Below, in pieces: positions 34,803 through 47,425 of a stretch of 64,000 nt of DNA (position 1 is its first letter; the number at the start of each line of letters is the position of its first letter). The stretch is from Candidatus Gracilibacteria bacterium. GTDB lineage: Bacteria; Patescibacteriota; Gracilibacteria; BD1-5; UBA6164. The notes under the pieces were generated by a model. The model saw only the letters and a list, made by a program, of their open reading frames with translations. It was not told the origin of the DNA and ran no database searches. The stretch covers positions 124,001 through 188,000 of the forward strand of contig JAACSU010000008.1 of the NCBI GenBank assembly GCA_010119145.1, given 5' to 3'. A program made the position numbers and the translations under genes.

Positions 34803-34825
34803 ATTGTATTATGTGAAGTGAGATA

Positions 34826-35467
34826 TTATTGAGCACTTGTATCAGTAGCTCCTGTAGCTCCTTCTGGAAGTATTTCAATAATTTCAAATTCTCCAAATTG
34901 AGTAGGGAGTTTCTCTCCAACTTCAAGTTCGTAACCAGCTGCTACAAAGCTTGCAAGATCTGATTTAGGAACAACTTGTTTTCGTTCTTCATCAAATTCA
35001 CCGTAAGCATCTGCTGGAGCAAGTTCAAGAGTTTTCTTTTCTCCTTGTTTCATTCCAACCACTCCAGAATCAAAACCTGATATCATTTGTCATTCTCAAA
35101 CTGTAAATGAAAGAGTTTCTCCTCTGTCATATGAGCTATCAAACATTGAACCATCTTCTTTGAGAGTTCCTTTATAGTGTACATCCACAGTATCTCATGA
35201 TTCTACAACGTCTGCTGTAGCTCCTGAACCTGATTTAGTAATTGATACCATTTCAACTTCAAAAATAAGTGTTTTACCAGCAAGTGCGTGGTTTGTGTCG
35301 AGTACGACGCTTCATGTCAATTCAGCCATATCTGATCAAGAGTTAGTTTCTAAAGTAGTATCATTGTTCAATGCTCCAGTATTCGTAGTATCAGCATTAT
35401 CTGCTGTACTACAACTTGCGAGTCATGCTATAAGCAAGAGCCCGAGTATGATTCATATTTTTTTCAT
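34826..35467 (-). CDS. FKBP-type peptidyl-prolyl isomerase lipoprotein
   Basis: A 213-aa envelope foldase. Residues 1-21 are a lipoprotein signal ([19 protein letters not shown], lipobox LASC), followed by a Thr/Asn/Asp-rich linker to about residue 60. An FKBP domain follows: [38 protein letters not shown] and [20 protein letters not shown]. An extra domain-like insertion after AYGEF (residues [12 protein letters not shown]) is reminiscent of SlyD-type IF domains. It may help fold exported surface proteins; the neighbouring 1172-aa surface protein is an obvious client, but that is inference. Confidence 0.9.
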
Positions 35468-35495
35468 AACATTTTGTTTAGTAAAATAGTTTGAG

Positions 35496-38400
35496 CTATC
35501 TTTTGAGTCGAATCTTTTTTCTCTCTTCGAGAGTTTTTCACTGCAAAAGTCGCAGAACATATTCTATAAATATTTTATCATTTTCAAAAAGTTTTGTTGG
35601 GCTTCTGAGTCTTGTTGCGTCAGTGACTTGAAATTTTACAGCAGTATCTCTGTTGAGAAATTTCTTCATAGCAGTGAGGTTTCATGTGCTTTGGAAATCG
35701 ATTTGATAATTAATTCATACTCTTTTTATATTTTCGATACAATATTCTCTCGCTAATACTTGTGTCTCTAATAGAATAAATAAATTTTCAGTTTGTGTAT
35801 CTACGACTCAATCCTCATTATTCTGGAAAAAACTTTGTTTTAAATACTCTAAATCATCTATGTCTTCTATTTGTTCTATTTCTCTGTAAAAATGCAATTT
35901 ATCTGTTTCTGAGAGAAAGAAGTTGTCATGTATTCAGGCAGACAACATTAAGTCTATTTGACAGTTTTTCACTTTTTTAATCGTATTTTCGGCTTCGTTT
36001 TTAATGTCTTCTATCTTTTCTTCAAGCATTTTAAGGAATAAAGACACTCAAATCTCTTGCGCTTGTCCACTTTGTTTCACTCACAGTATATCTCATCCTC
36101 ATCGTATTTCAAGGTCCTTCATAGCCAATTCAAATCATGCTCAGAGATAACTATAGTCGACAATAGTTTTAATACGTTTTGCAGCTTCTCCATCGATAGA
36201 ATCTTTATGATACAGGAGATAACAGTATCATTGTGCATCAGATCGTCATACTCTCCCTCGAAGCTGGTGTATTTGAGAGATTCAAAAACTCTGACATTCA
36301 TTGATAAATATTGTATTTACATTTGAGAAATCTATTCCATTTTCTATTACCGTAGTAGACAATAAAATATCGTATTTTTTATTTTTAAAATCTAGGATTC
36401 GATCTTCCAGTTCGTCTCACGGAAGTTGTCCATGTGTAATTATAACTTTTCTTTTTGGGAAGAGAGCTTCAAGTTGTTTTTTATACACTTCAATATTAGA
36501 AACTCTATTATGGACAAAAAATATTTGTCATCATCTTTTAAACTCTTGTTCTCAGGCATCTTTTATAATCTTTTCATTGTATCGAGTTACAAATGTTTCT
36601 ATACTCTTTCTCCCCTTTGGTGGTGTTTTGAGGAGTGATATATCTCTGACTCAAGAAAGAGCAAGATTCAAACTTCTGGGTATTGGAGTCGCTGAGAGTG
36701 AGAGAATATCGATATCTGATTTAATATTTTTTATTTTCTCTTTATCTACCACCCCAAACTTATGTTCTTCATCCACAATCATTAGCCCAAGTTTTTTCCA
36801 CTTCAGTTTATCTCAAAGTAGCCTGTGAGTTCCTATTACCATATCGATACTTCCTGATTGAAGTCATTTTAAAACTTGAGTTGCATGAGCTTGACTCTGA
36901 AGTCGAGTAAGAACTTCTACAGTATAAGGAGTATTTTTAAATCTTTCTATTGCTTTGTTGTAATGTTCATGAGCCAGAACGACGAGGGGAGAAATAAGAA
37001 CTACCTGTTTGCGATTTTGGAGTGCGAGAATTGCAGCATTAAATGCTATTTCAGTCTTTCCAAATCACACATCACCAACGATGAGTCGATCCATATTTTT
37101 AGTACTCTGCATATCAGAAAAAATGTCATCAATTGCATTTGCTTGGTCAGGAGTATAGGTATAGGGAAATTCACTTTGAAAAGCTTCAATCTTATCTTGG
37201 TTTAATATATTTTGATTTCAGCTACGAAATTTACGCTCAGCAAAATTTTTAAGGAGTTCCTCTGCTATTTCTCGTATATCTTCGTGTATTTTTTTCATTT
37301 TTCGTTCCCACACTTTTCCACTGAGAGGAGTAATACTTGGATTCTCTTTTCAGACATATTTACTGAGTCTATGAACCTCAGTGATTGGAACAAATAGTTT
37401 ATCTTGATCTTTGTATTGAATTTCTAAGTATTCTTTTTGTATTTCTCAGAGTACTTTTTTAATAATTCCGTTAAATACTCAAATTCAATGGTCAATATGT
37501 ACGACAAAATCTCATTTTTGTATTTTGAGCAATAAGTCTATATCTGCTGAGAGCTTCTTTTTAAGTCTTTTTCTGATAAATATTTTTTGAATAATATCGT
37601 CAGATATATAACTTCTATTATTATTTTTTTGAGCTGAAATCTTTTCAAAACTTGAGAATCCAGTATGTTTTATAGCTACTACTTCAGCAACAGAAAGAGA
37701 ATTATCTTTGAGATATTCTTCTATCATTTTTGTATATCTCGAATATATGGAGATAGATCAAGGATTTTGCTCTATATAGTTTTGAAATTCTTCTACATTT
37801 TGTATAGATATATCTCAAATTCACAGTTTTGTTTTCTTTTGTTCGAGTGATGCTAGGAGACTAATAGATGCGAATTGATATTTTTTGTGAGTAAGTTTTT
37901 CAAAAAGTGGGTGAAATTCACATCAATCAAGTACAAGGAAAATTTCATCTTGTACTAATATATCTGATAAAATAGGATTTTTAATTGTTTTTTTTCAAAT
38001 TTGATCTGGTATTTTAAATATATTTTCTAGAGAAGAAATATATACTTGCTCAACCTTATTTCAATCCACTACAATACTCTCAATTTCATCTCCCCAATAA
38101 TTTAAAAGAGTTACTTGTCCTCAAATTTGAAAAATCTTAATAATATCTCATTGTCTGAGATAACTTCACTGTTTTTCATATTCGTGATAGTCATATCATA
38201 TCTCTTGTAATCCTTCCATAAGACTTAATTGTGGGTAGGATTTTCAAGTTTGAAGTGTTATTTGTGAGTCGAATAATTTTTGATGAACTTCTTTCTTTAC
38301 ATCATCAATTGATATCCAAAAGAGTGTACTTCAAATACGCTGAGAACACGCTATGATATCTTCAGCACTTTCAAGTTCTTTGTAGCTTATACCCAAATCT

Positions 38401-38558
38401 TGGGCAAGTACTTCATATTTTTTTGAAATATCAAAGCTTGGAATTATTTGCAAAAAAGATCACTGTGTTTCAAGTGTATTTTTATAAACAAGCAGTTTTG
38501 AGAAGTATGATCCAGCTTGTGTATATTGAGTATGGGGTTTGAGAATCTCAAATGACAT
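35496..38558 (-). CDS. mfd: Transcription-repair coupling factor Mfd
   Basis: Mfd displaces stalled RNA polymerase and recruits UvrA. The 1020-aa product has a degenerate UvrB-like N-terminal part (1-330), the CarD-type RNA polymerase interaction domain (about 345-420, FVVHIDHGIGVFNGI) and a RecG-like helicase core with Walker A GDVGFGKTEIA (about 490), DEEHKFG (about 593) and LRGRVGRSDAQCYCYLLY. The C-terminal D7 region has [19 protein letters not shown]. The usual family length is about 1150 aa, so the N-terminal part is shortened. It pairs functionally with uvrA of this window. The FKBP gene follows after 28 bases. Confidence 0.94.
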
Positions 38559-38673
38559 AGATAATGTTCTTAATATATTGCAAAAGTATAAAAAAAATCT
38601 AAGCTTTTACAATCTGGTTCTTGATATATACATCGTTTTTCCTACAAGTATCTTACTTTATAACACATAAGCT

Positions 38674-39246
38674 ATGATTTTATTTTTTGATTGAGTTTCT
38701 TCATCTTGATATATTGCTATTTATAGCAACGACAGAAAGTTAATTCACAGTGAGAGATTCTCCATGGCCTGAAACGAAAGCTCTAAGTCTCTTAGTATAA
38801 TATCTACTTTTTTAAATTCTAAAAATATAGAATTTCGTGATGTACAAGAAATATTATGTGTTAATGGACCTGGAAGTTTTACTTGAATACGTACCATTAG
38901 TCTCGTAATTAATACAATTTCTTTTATGTATCCACATATTACTCTGACACCTATTTCTATTTTTGATCTTTACTGAGATTTATATCCTTTAGTATTCCCA
39001 AGCTCAAAGCGAGATTTGTTTGTGAAATATGAAAAATGAGCTATAATTGAAGTTGTTAAAAACGAAGATTTTGAATCAAAAACATTCGATAATCTTCTCA
39101 TTTATGGTGATCTAGATATTTCTAGATTTAAAGCTCGCTATATACTTGATTCTAACAGAGACTATGATTCTTTTGTACAATATGTTGTTATACAAAATAT
39201 GAAACGTATTGCACCTCTTTATATGAAAAAACCTACTATTTCTTAA
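38674..39246 (+). CDS. tsaB: tRNA threonylcarbamoyladenosine biosynthesis protein TsaB
   Basis: TsaB supports TsaD in making the t6A37 modification of ANN-decoding tRNAs. The 190-aa product has the ASKHA-fold start MILFFDGVSSSGYIAIYS and the family motif VNGPGSFTGIRTISLV (about residues 62-77). It ends with the conserved late motif IAPLYMKKP. The C-terminal half is reduced compared with E. coli TsaB (231 aa). It is divergently arranged to mfd across 115 bases. Confidence 0.9.
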
Positions 39247-39255
39247 CTCCTTCTT

Positions 39256-39870
39256 ATGACAGTAATCATGAGCAATCTCAGAGCCTGAGAAAAAGTTGAT
39301 CTCGTCGTGAGAAGACACTGGATAGCTTTTGTACTATTAGGTGTTTATGGATGAGCATGAGTTGCTTTCAGTGTGAGCATTTTCTTCATTCTTTGAGTAT
39401 GAAGTGGAGTCTTGCTTATCATGACTCTATTTTGGATGTTCTATCTCCTATTTATGTATGTTACGTGGCTTAACTATGAGTTAGATATATTTATTTTTAC
39501 CAATAATCGTGTTGTTTGTATAGAGCAGAAATCTTTTCTTAATAGAGCAGTTTGAGAAACCACTCTTGATAAAGTTCAGGAAGTTTGAATAGAAACGAAA
39601 GGACTCTTTGCAAATATATTTGATTTTGGAACTCTCAGTATTATGACGGCTGGTTCAACTGAGAGTTTTGATATGTCATTTTGTCCTAAACCAATGATTC
39701 ATTCTAGATATATAAATAATTTAGTCGATAGATATAGAGATTCATTATATGGAGGGTGAAAAACGACAAAAGATGACAAAAGAAAAAAGCTTCAAACAGT
39801 GTGAAAAATGCAAACAAAAGAAAAAGTTAAAACCATTATAAATGGTGATGAGACAGACTTAGATTTTTAA
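39256..39870 (+). CDS. Membrane protein with PH-like domain, paralogue of the 9.2-9.8 kb gene
   Basis: A 204-aa protein: N-terminal RRHWIAFVLLGVYG leads into two membrane segments (about residues 20-45 and 50-73), followed by DIFIFTNNRVVCIEQKSF and FDFGTLSIMTAGSTESFDMSF, a bPH2-type beta-rich domain. The C-terminal 40 residues are basic and hydrophilic. Its layout matches the 189-aa gene at 9196-9765. The stop overlaps the queA stop on the opposite strand by three bases within TTAA. Function unknown. Confidence 0.75.
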
Positions 39871-40898
39871 TCTATCCACATCGCATCTCAAAATGAGAAA
39901 AATCTATAATCAGACTCTACGGCATGTTCGTAGGCTTTTTTTATGATTTCTTGACTCGCGAAACTCGACACAAGCATGAGAAGTGTCGACTGAGGGAGAT
40001 GAAAATTTGTGATGATACTATCTACAAATTTCCACTCATACCCAGGATATATAAATATCTGTGTGTCCATATTACCGTGTTTCATCTGTCAATTACTATC
40101 TGACATACTTTCTAAGGTACGTACTGAAGTGGTTCATACTGCAATGATTCTTTTTCAAGAGGCTTTGTATTGGTTTAATCTCTGTGCTGTTTCTTTATCT
40201 ATCTCGATATACTCGCTATGCATATGATGTTTCGTGACATCTTCAATCTCGACATTAGCAAAAGTCCCAAGTCCAACATGAAGCAGTACTTTTTCTATTA
40301 TTACTCATTTTTTTTCGAGCTTCTCTAAAAGTTCAGCAGTGAAGTGCAATCCTGCAGTAGGAGCCGCTACACTCCCAGATTTCTCTTTATCATTGTAGAC
40401 CGTCTGATATCTCTCACTTGGTGACTCAGAGTCTTTTATATAGGGAGGAAGAGGAGATTCTCCAATTCACTCTACTGTATCTAAAAATTCGTTTCAACCT
40501 TGAGTAAACTCTACTATTCTTCATTTTTCACTGATACTTTGTATTTTTCATGTCATCTGTGTCCCAGAAAAATGAATCACGGTTTCAGGTTTCAGTTTTT
40601 TTCCTGGATAGACAAGACAATCCCAAGTAGAATCCTTGATTTGTTTATGTAAAAATATTTCACATTTTTTCTCTGACTCTCAAATTATTCATTTGAGTCT
40701 GGCTTTGATTACTCTCGTTTTATTTACAACTAGTACATCATTTTCTCAGAGCATGCCAGATATATCTGAAAAAATCTTGTCTTGTATCTGTCCATTATTT
40801 CTGTCCAGAATCATGAGTTTTGAGCTATCTCGAGGTTCTGCTGGAGTTTGGGCGATTTGCTTAGGTGGCAATATGTAGTTGAAGTCGGAAAGTTTCAT
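39867..40898 (-). CDS. queA: S-adenosylmethionine:tRNA ribosyltransferase-isomerase
   Basis: QueA builds epoxyqueuosine on tRNA from SAM. The 343-aa product begins [29 protein letters not shown] and contains [29 protein letters not shown]-type sequence near the middle and the C-terminal motif [19 protein letters not shown]. It ends SFGDAMWID, where the Gly is TGA, matching the canonical SYGDAM. The start codon overlaps the T-run of an upstream terminator. In many reduced genomes the earlier queuosine steps are missing; whether they are here cannot be seen. Confidence 0.95.
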
Positions 40899-40930
40899 AA
40901 AAAAATATCTAGAAAATTAATTCTAGATAT
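40899..40930 (-). terminator. Terminator closing the large unknown operon
   Basis: A 9-bp perfect stem (ATATCTAGA 40905-40913 with TCTAGATAT 40922-40930, 8-base loop). On the minus strand seven T residues follow and run into the queA ATG. It separates the 14-kb unknown locus from queA, unless read-through supplies queA mRNA. Confidence 0.75.
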
Positions 40931-40957
40931 TGTAGTGATTTTTCCTGTGATTCAAGA

Positions 40958-42391
40958 TTAGTTATTTTCACTGGTTTGACTAGCATTATTTTTAAACCAA
41001 ACGGAGTAGAGAACTTCTTTTCAATTTTTTCTATAATCCAAATATTTTTCAATTACTTGTTTGAGATAATCTCACGTGAGATTATCTTTATTAGAAGTAT
41101 CTATTCCAGAGGCATCAACAAATTCTTCAAACTTGCTCGTTTCTTTTCCTTCTCTGTTTCAAAAGAGATTATTAAATTTTTCTTCTAGAGTATCCTGTTC
41201 TCATAAAGTTGGTATTTCTTCCATTGAACTGATAATTTTTTTGGCAGTTTCTGTAAGTTCTCATTCTTCTGGAAATAACTCTTTCATTTGAGTAATGGCA
41301 AACGGACTTATATTTCATTCTGAAAGCTTTGTTCGAAAGAGATTACGTCATTGTTCTATATTTGTTGGAGCTACTTCTTCTGCTGGAGCTTCCTCAGCTA
41401 AGGTAACTCATTCTTCTTTTTTTTCTGTCTGCTCGATTCAGAAAAATTCTCAAAATCCGACTAATCCTTCTGAAATTGCTTGTAATATGTCACGTATTAT
41501 TTTTGCTATTCATGTTAATTCTACTTCACTGTCAGGTATTATATCTGGCATTTCGCCTTCTCCATTTCCTCCAGCATCCTTGAGTGCTTGCTCTATTTTT
41601 CCCTGAATAGATGCTATATTTTCTCAGGTATTCTTTGCTATTTCCGACAAATCATTTTGTATATCAATTGGGAGTTCACTATTTTCATCAATATTTTGTT
41701 CTTCTATTCTTGCTATAATATCTGCTTCTGCTATAGCTCCAGTAAAGAGTTCATTAAAAAAAGTTGCTCATGTACTTGTTTGACTAAATATATAGTTCAT
41801 ATCTCACCCTCAAGCTATCGTCATTTCTGAGGTTTGAACTTTGAGAGAGTCCAAATTTGACTGGATTTGTTCAGAAATAATACTCTCTCAATCAAGTATA
41901 GCTTGGATATCTTCTTTCGTAATAGTGTCCTTTGATGTGAGCTGATCTATAATACTGAGAGTGAGTGCAGTACTAAGATTATCTTTGGATTTTGATGATA
42001 TGTCTATTCCAGAAAATACTCACTCATTTCCAAATAATATATTTTGTGATTGTATGTCAATTGTATCAAGTTCTTCTGAACTGAGTATTTCAGTTTCTCA
42101 GAGTATATCAGAACTAGATACTCACTCCTTAATTTGATTTTGCATAAATATATCTAAATCTCCCTCAATGGTTCCAGATTGAATATTTTGTGAAAGAGAA
42201 TTTAAACCTTCTCACGCAAGTATGTTTTTAAGTTCTTGGAGTTCATCACGTGTCATTACGAGGATTCACTCTCTCTCAGTAACTAAAAAAGCATCTAATG
42301 ACTTTTGTTCAGCTTCTGTAAGACTAGCCTTCAGTTTTGTGATGTCATCTTGTTTAGATAAGTCTACTTGTTCTGGTGATTCAAAAGACAT
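40958..42391 (-). CDS. Hypothetical protein of the large locus, 477 aa
   Basis: Unrecognised. The sequence is acidic and helical, rich in Ser, Glu, Ile and Asp: MSFESPEQVDLSKQDDITKL, then repeated short segments such as DLDIFMQNQIKEGVSSSD and SQNILFGNEGVFSGID. A glycine-rich GGGDMNYIF and a mildly hydrophobic helix about 250-275 (IAKIIRDILQAISEGLVGF) follow. The C-terminal part has EEFVDASGID and ends SQTSENN. I place the start at 42391 rather than an upstream in-frame ATG, which would add a Tyr/Leu-rich leader. It is the last gene before the terminator at 40905-40930. Function unknown; secretion signal not evident. Confidence 0.75.
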
Positions 42392-42451
42392 AGTGTATAA
42401 ATAAAAAATATATGCTAATAGTGTAGCATATATTTTTGGGTGGGGCAAGGA

Positions 42452-44638
42452 TTAGCTTTCAGGAAATAAATTTCCAATTACATCACTTGGGAGATCCAAG
42501 AAAGACTTTTTATATAATTCTCATGTAGTGAGCTCTCACGACTCTATTTTTGCTATTAACTCATCTCAGTTACTAATTCATAAATTAGGTGCAACTTTAT
42601 TTAAGAATTCCATATAATAATTTCAAACTTTTCACTGTTGATCTTGGTAGAGCTTTTCTTTAATTATTAAAATTATTGATGTTGCTACAATTCACGATGT
42701 TGCTATTAAAACTGCTCTGAGAACAGGAACATTGGTAGATAATTTAATCAATAATGCAAGTCACCCTCATTCAACAGCATTTATGGCTATATATCTTAAC
42801 CATGAATCATCTATTTCATTGAATCAAGTTATACTTCAAACAACTCAGTCTATATTTCATTTTGCAGTATCTATTCATTCTAAGAAAATGTTTCTATCAA
42901 CTTCTAATATTCTCATGAAGAGTACTTGAAAAACTTTTGAATCTTCTTCTGTAGTACTGCTTAATAATTTTTCTGCGGCAGCAGACTCATATAGTCATTT
43001 AATATTTCAATCAAGTATTCAATACACCCAAGTGTAAACGAATACTTTTTCAAATCATGTAGCATTACTTAAATCTTTAGATTGCATGATTCAATAGAGA
43101 GCAATGATATTTCCCCAACTAAGTTTTTCAGAAATATAATCGTTAAATCAATTAACTCCTAGTCAATATTCATCAATCTGTGATATGATAATTTCTTTAT
43201 AATTATAAATCTTTGTAATAATTTCAATGTCTGTTTGAGATAATGAAGCGCCTTCAGCATTTAATTTATTTTGTCATCTTTCAATTATAGAATCTAAACT
43301 CTCAGTTCCATCTCCAGTGAGAATATCTTTAAACGCTAAACTTACTCCTTTAGGATATACTTCGTCACCATCAAATAAGGCTGAGATATTTTCATCCTCT
43401 AAAATATTTCAGAAAAAATTCTTAAGTTTTCACGCATATTCTCATGGGAGAGCTTGTAGAATTAGGAGTTCATTTTTCAAGCTAAAAACTGATAATCTTG
43501 CAAGTATTCAAATTCTGAGTTCTAAATAATTATAATTTGTTGATTCTATTTCTTTTAGTTCTTCTTTTGTAAAAAATAGTAGTGCATCTTCATTAAAATC
43601 TGGATTTTTTCAAATCATTAACTGTAAATCAATTGCATTAATCTGAGTCTCAAAGAATTCTTCGTTTACTGGTCAAGTTATAGCTATAACCACTCAAAGA
43701 ATTTCTTCTTCCGTAAACGTTGTTTCTTCTAATCATAAGGTTGACTTAAGGTTTGCTCACGAAGATAAATATCATCTCATAGAAATTAAGCTGACAGGAT
43801 TAGTTCTTTCATTAATCTTTCCTAAGATGTTTGAGCTTTTCTCAGTAATTGGAAGTCATGAAACTTGAGACATTAGATTGTATCATAATAATCTTGTATC
43901 GTCCTTTAGTTCAATTGAAACATTTTTTTCTATATCTCATGTTGAAATCTCTGGTAAAACGTTTCATTCCTCTTGTTGAGGAATAGAAGTTGATTGTGCT
44001 GGAATATCATCATTTGATGTGTTTGTAGTTTCTCCAATATCTCAAGTATCTCCTGATTTTATTTCTTCATATTTATCCATAAGAAATTGAGCTCCAGGGA
44101 TGAATCCAATTAGAAGTCACACAATCCATCATTGAATCGCATCTGCTTTTCATTCTACTTTGTCTTTTCAAGTTTGTATAACCCAGTCTAGGAATTTTTC
44201 AGGAATAAGTTTTCCAATAAAAGAATCTTGCATTTCTGATTTGAATTTACTTTCAGCTGCATTAATAGCCTCAAGTTTTTTTGCTTCTAATGCTTCTGAA
44301 GCTCAATCTATTCATTCTCAAACTCTCACTTTTAATTCATCTAATGATAATTCTGAAAAATTCAATCATGCCAAAATTCCTTCAGTCTTGTCAATTACTT
44401 CTGGATTTTGATTTTCTGATTGTTCTAAAAGAGTATTGAGTGCTATGATTTTTTTAGTTATATCTATTTCAGCTTTTAAGGTGACAAGATCTAAATTTGC
44501 ATCAATAGATTTAGCAAGCTCATATTTTTCTATTTGTTCTGGGGTAATTTGAGCCTCTGGAATTCCAGTGAGTTCAGCTAATTCTTGAGCTGGAGTAAGA
44601 GAAATTATGTCTGTTGTTTCATTTGTTTCAATTGCCAT
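42452..44638 (-). CDS. Hypothetical membrane-associated protein of the large locus, 728 aa
   Basis: Unrecognised. It begins MAIETNETTDIISLTPAQEL, the same MAxET opening as the 1374-aa neighbour. The product has a helical N-terminal part (1-160), a hydrophobic segment near 166-184 (GWIVGLLIGFIPGAQFL), a long soluble middle with helices (about 200-620), and a strongly hydrophobic segment near 633-660 (VPVLRAVLIATSGIVATSII) followed by a basic stretch KEKLYQ. This suggests two membrane anchors around an approximately 450-residue domain. Many TGA glycines. Sixty bases separate it from the 477-aa gene. Confidence 0.78.
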
Positions 44639-44692
44639 ATGCGTATTTTTAAAAATATTTATATAATACTATCATATATTTCTTTTTACATC

Positions 44693-44719
44693 AAAAAACC
44701 ACACAATTTAGTGTGGTTT
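44693..44719 (-). terminator. Terminator after the 186-aa gene
   Basis: A 9-bp stem (AAACCACAC 44696-44704 with GTGTGGTTT 44711-44719, 6-base loop). On the minus strand a run of six T follows. It may set the 728- and 477-aa genes as a separate or reduced transcription unit. Confidence 0.8.
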
Positions 44720-44733
44720 ACTTAATAATTATA

Positions 44734-45294
44734 TTAGAATCAAACATTTGGTTTAATTCAAGGACTGACCCATTTATCTTTCGTATTGTTATATCCTCCT
44801 TTGAAAGCTCATTTTACTCATCCCCAAGCAAATCAAGTTGCTGCTCAAGCCGCTGCTGATACTCATTGACCAGCTTTTCATAATGCCCAAAGTGGGATAT
44901 CTTTTACAGCTATAAGTCCTGCTGCTGCAAGTATATAAGGCATTGCAACAGATTGACTTGCAAGTCACGCTCATAATCAAGCAGCACTTCATGCTAGTTT
45001 TAATGCAGTTCAAATTTTTCATTCTTGTTTTGTCCATTCTGCAACTTTACTACCTAAATAATATCAAGCTGCAGTAGTAGCTACAGTTGGAAGTACTGTT
45101 CATGAAATTCATGCTGACAATCAAGTAGAAGTGAGTAATCAAGTAACTGCTTCATTCGTTACATTTGCTACTGCTGAAACGGCTCATGCTCAGAGAGCTG
45201 CTCATTGAGCTACTATTTCAGGAACTCAGTTCCTTATAGCATATGCTCAAGCTCATAGTACAGCAGCTCAACCTAGTACATGTTTTGTTTCCAT
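44734..45294 (-). CDS. Small glycine/alanine-rich hydrophobic protein, 186 aa
   Basis: A protein of 186 aa with repeated small-residue hydrophobic stretches: METKHVLGAAVLGAGAYAIRNG, GAALGAGAVSAVANV, GTVLPTVATTAAGYYLG, KLAGSAAGLGAGLASQS and ILAAAGLIAVKDIPLWALG. The Gly/Ala pattern, with most Gly encoded by TGA or GGA, resembles membrane-inserting or pore-type small proteins or holin-like helical hairpins, but no specific family is recognised. It sits between the 686- and 728-aa genes with gaps of 70 and about 95 bases. Confidence 0.72.
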
Positions 45295-45364
45295 AAAACG
45301 TTATATAAAAAGTAAATTTAAATTATATTAACATTAATATTTGTATTGTCAAATAAATTACAGT

Positions 45365-47425
45365 TTATAAAGTATTTTCTGCAATGGTTTGATAATCAGT
45401 GCTTTCAGAATCAAAATGGTTTGTTTTAAATTTTGATTGGATAAAATCTATAATTTCTTTATTTCATAACATTCATGTGAAAATTTCTAAAAATATAAAA
45501 ATTTTATCTGCCATTCCAGGTCAACTCCAGGCTTCTTTTGAGAAAAATATATCCCATTCAAATTTCAAAGTTCATTCGGGAGTTAATGCTCAAGCTTTTT
45601 TTAAAAATCATCCAAATAATCACATAAATGCAGCCGATGAAATTATTTCATATAATAATTGTAATGATGAATCCAAAGCAGCTTCTGAGTATGTGTCGTA
45701 TCACTGTCTAGAACTTACTAAACTTGTTACTCAAGTTATAAGTCATATTTTTGCACCAAGTATTGCCATTGCTACTATTCATGGAGCACTTGCTCAAGCT
45801 AGAATTATAACTCACGCAATAACTCATACTCAAAGCGTAATAACGTTTCCAGGCTCTTGAAACCAATCTTTATTTGCATCGTGCAAATCAAAAAATCCAC
45901 TATTTCAATGAATATCTTGATATAAATCAAATATTTGTGCCATTTCTCAAGTGAGATGAAAATCAGAAGAATTATTTCAAAAGAAATTTGGATGAGCTAA
46001 ATATAAGTTTAATGTCTTTCCATCAAATTCATCATTGATATCGTTTTCAAGTGCTTTAAATGCTTCTTGAGCTGTTTTTAAAATATTATTCTGTAGTGAC
46101 TCAATATCTATATTTCACCCAGCATCTTTTATATCATTTCCTATTCTATATATAGCTCATAAAGCAATTTTTTGATCAAAATTTAAATCATTATAACTCA
46201 TTGATTCTCATAATGATAGCAGTTCTCAAAATCAAGATGTAACAAGAGTTCTTTCTCATAGATTTTCTATAGTAGAATTAACTGTATCAATTTGTTTAAT
46301 TGCTTCTCTTACAATATTTAGAGGAACTTTATCCTCTATTTCTGGATCTCAAATTTCAATTTCTTTATTTTCTTGTAAAATTTTTTCAAATACTCACTCT
46401 TTTTTATACATAATATATAAGAGAGCTTTACTTGCTACATCATAACTTGCCATTGAGTTATCAAAAGATATATTCTCAGATAAATCAGTTGTGTATCAAT
46501 CTTTTTGTGAGGTATATTTTTTTTCTACTTTAAGTCTTCATGTAATTATTTCTACAAATTGAATGAAATCTCAATTCGATCTATTTTCTTTTTTTAATCT
46601 ATCAAAAGTTTGTTGGTATAATACTGACATTACTTTTGCATTTATTTGTCTTACCATATCTGACTTTCTCCAATTTCAATTTATCTTTTCATTAAATTGT
46701 CGTATTTCTAAAAAAATTTCTTCCGTACTCAATCAAGCTATAAGTTCTTCTACTTTTAATTGAATATCTCATTCTTTGAGAGAAAAAATTCTTGCTCCTC
46801 ATTCATACTTATCTCATATTCATCACAAGAGCTCTATTTCTTTTCTCAAAAAGTCTGTTTTCTTCTTAGTTTCTCCTAAAATATTATACACATTATTAAG
46901 CTTTTGAGATTCTGGTTTTAATAATGCATGTAATTCTAAGAGCGTTTTTCACTCATATTCTCAATCATTAACTCTGTCATTTTCATCAATTTCACCATCA
47001 AATATTATTGAGTCATTATCATCATAAATTGACTCGATAGCATCTTGTAAATCATTAACTTTCTTTTCTACCTGTAAAACAGTTTCTCATTCGAGTAAAT
47101 TGTTAATTAAAAAATTTTTATAATCTGATAATTGAAATGTTAGATTCGATCAATCAAGAAAGTAAATCTTTCATGTATTTGTATGTTGTTCTAAGGCAAT
47201 AATATGATCTTTTGATTTGTTATTTTCTTCAAAAGATTGTAATAAAAAATTCTGGAATAGAAACCTATTTGAGTCAGTTATCAAATAAAATTCACTAAAT
47301 AAATTGCTAGTATAATCTAATGTTAGTCCTTCTTCGATAATATCATTTTCAAGAATTGTATATCAAAAAGACTCAAGAATTTCTTCTCAAGTATTTTCAT
47401 AGCCAATAGTTTCAAATTTACTCAT
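45365..47425 (-). CDS. Hypothetical membrane protein of the large locus, 686 aa
   Basis: Unrecognised. The N-terminal 500 residues are acidic and helical (FETIGYENTGEEILESFGYT at the start; later YIMYKKEGVFEKILQENKE). A hydrophobic hairpin is predicted near 525-570 (NVITLGVGVIAGVIILAGAS... AMAILGAKIGLITGVTSL), followed by an Ala/Gly-rich hydrophobic stretch near 600-620 (AAFMGLFGGFL). It ends SDYQTIAENTL-like. TGA glycines are very frequent. Its ATG begins directly after the stop of the 1374-aa gene (no gap), so the two are translationally coupled. Confidence 0.78.
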
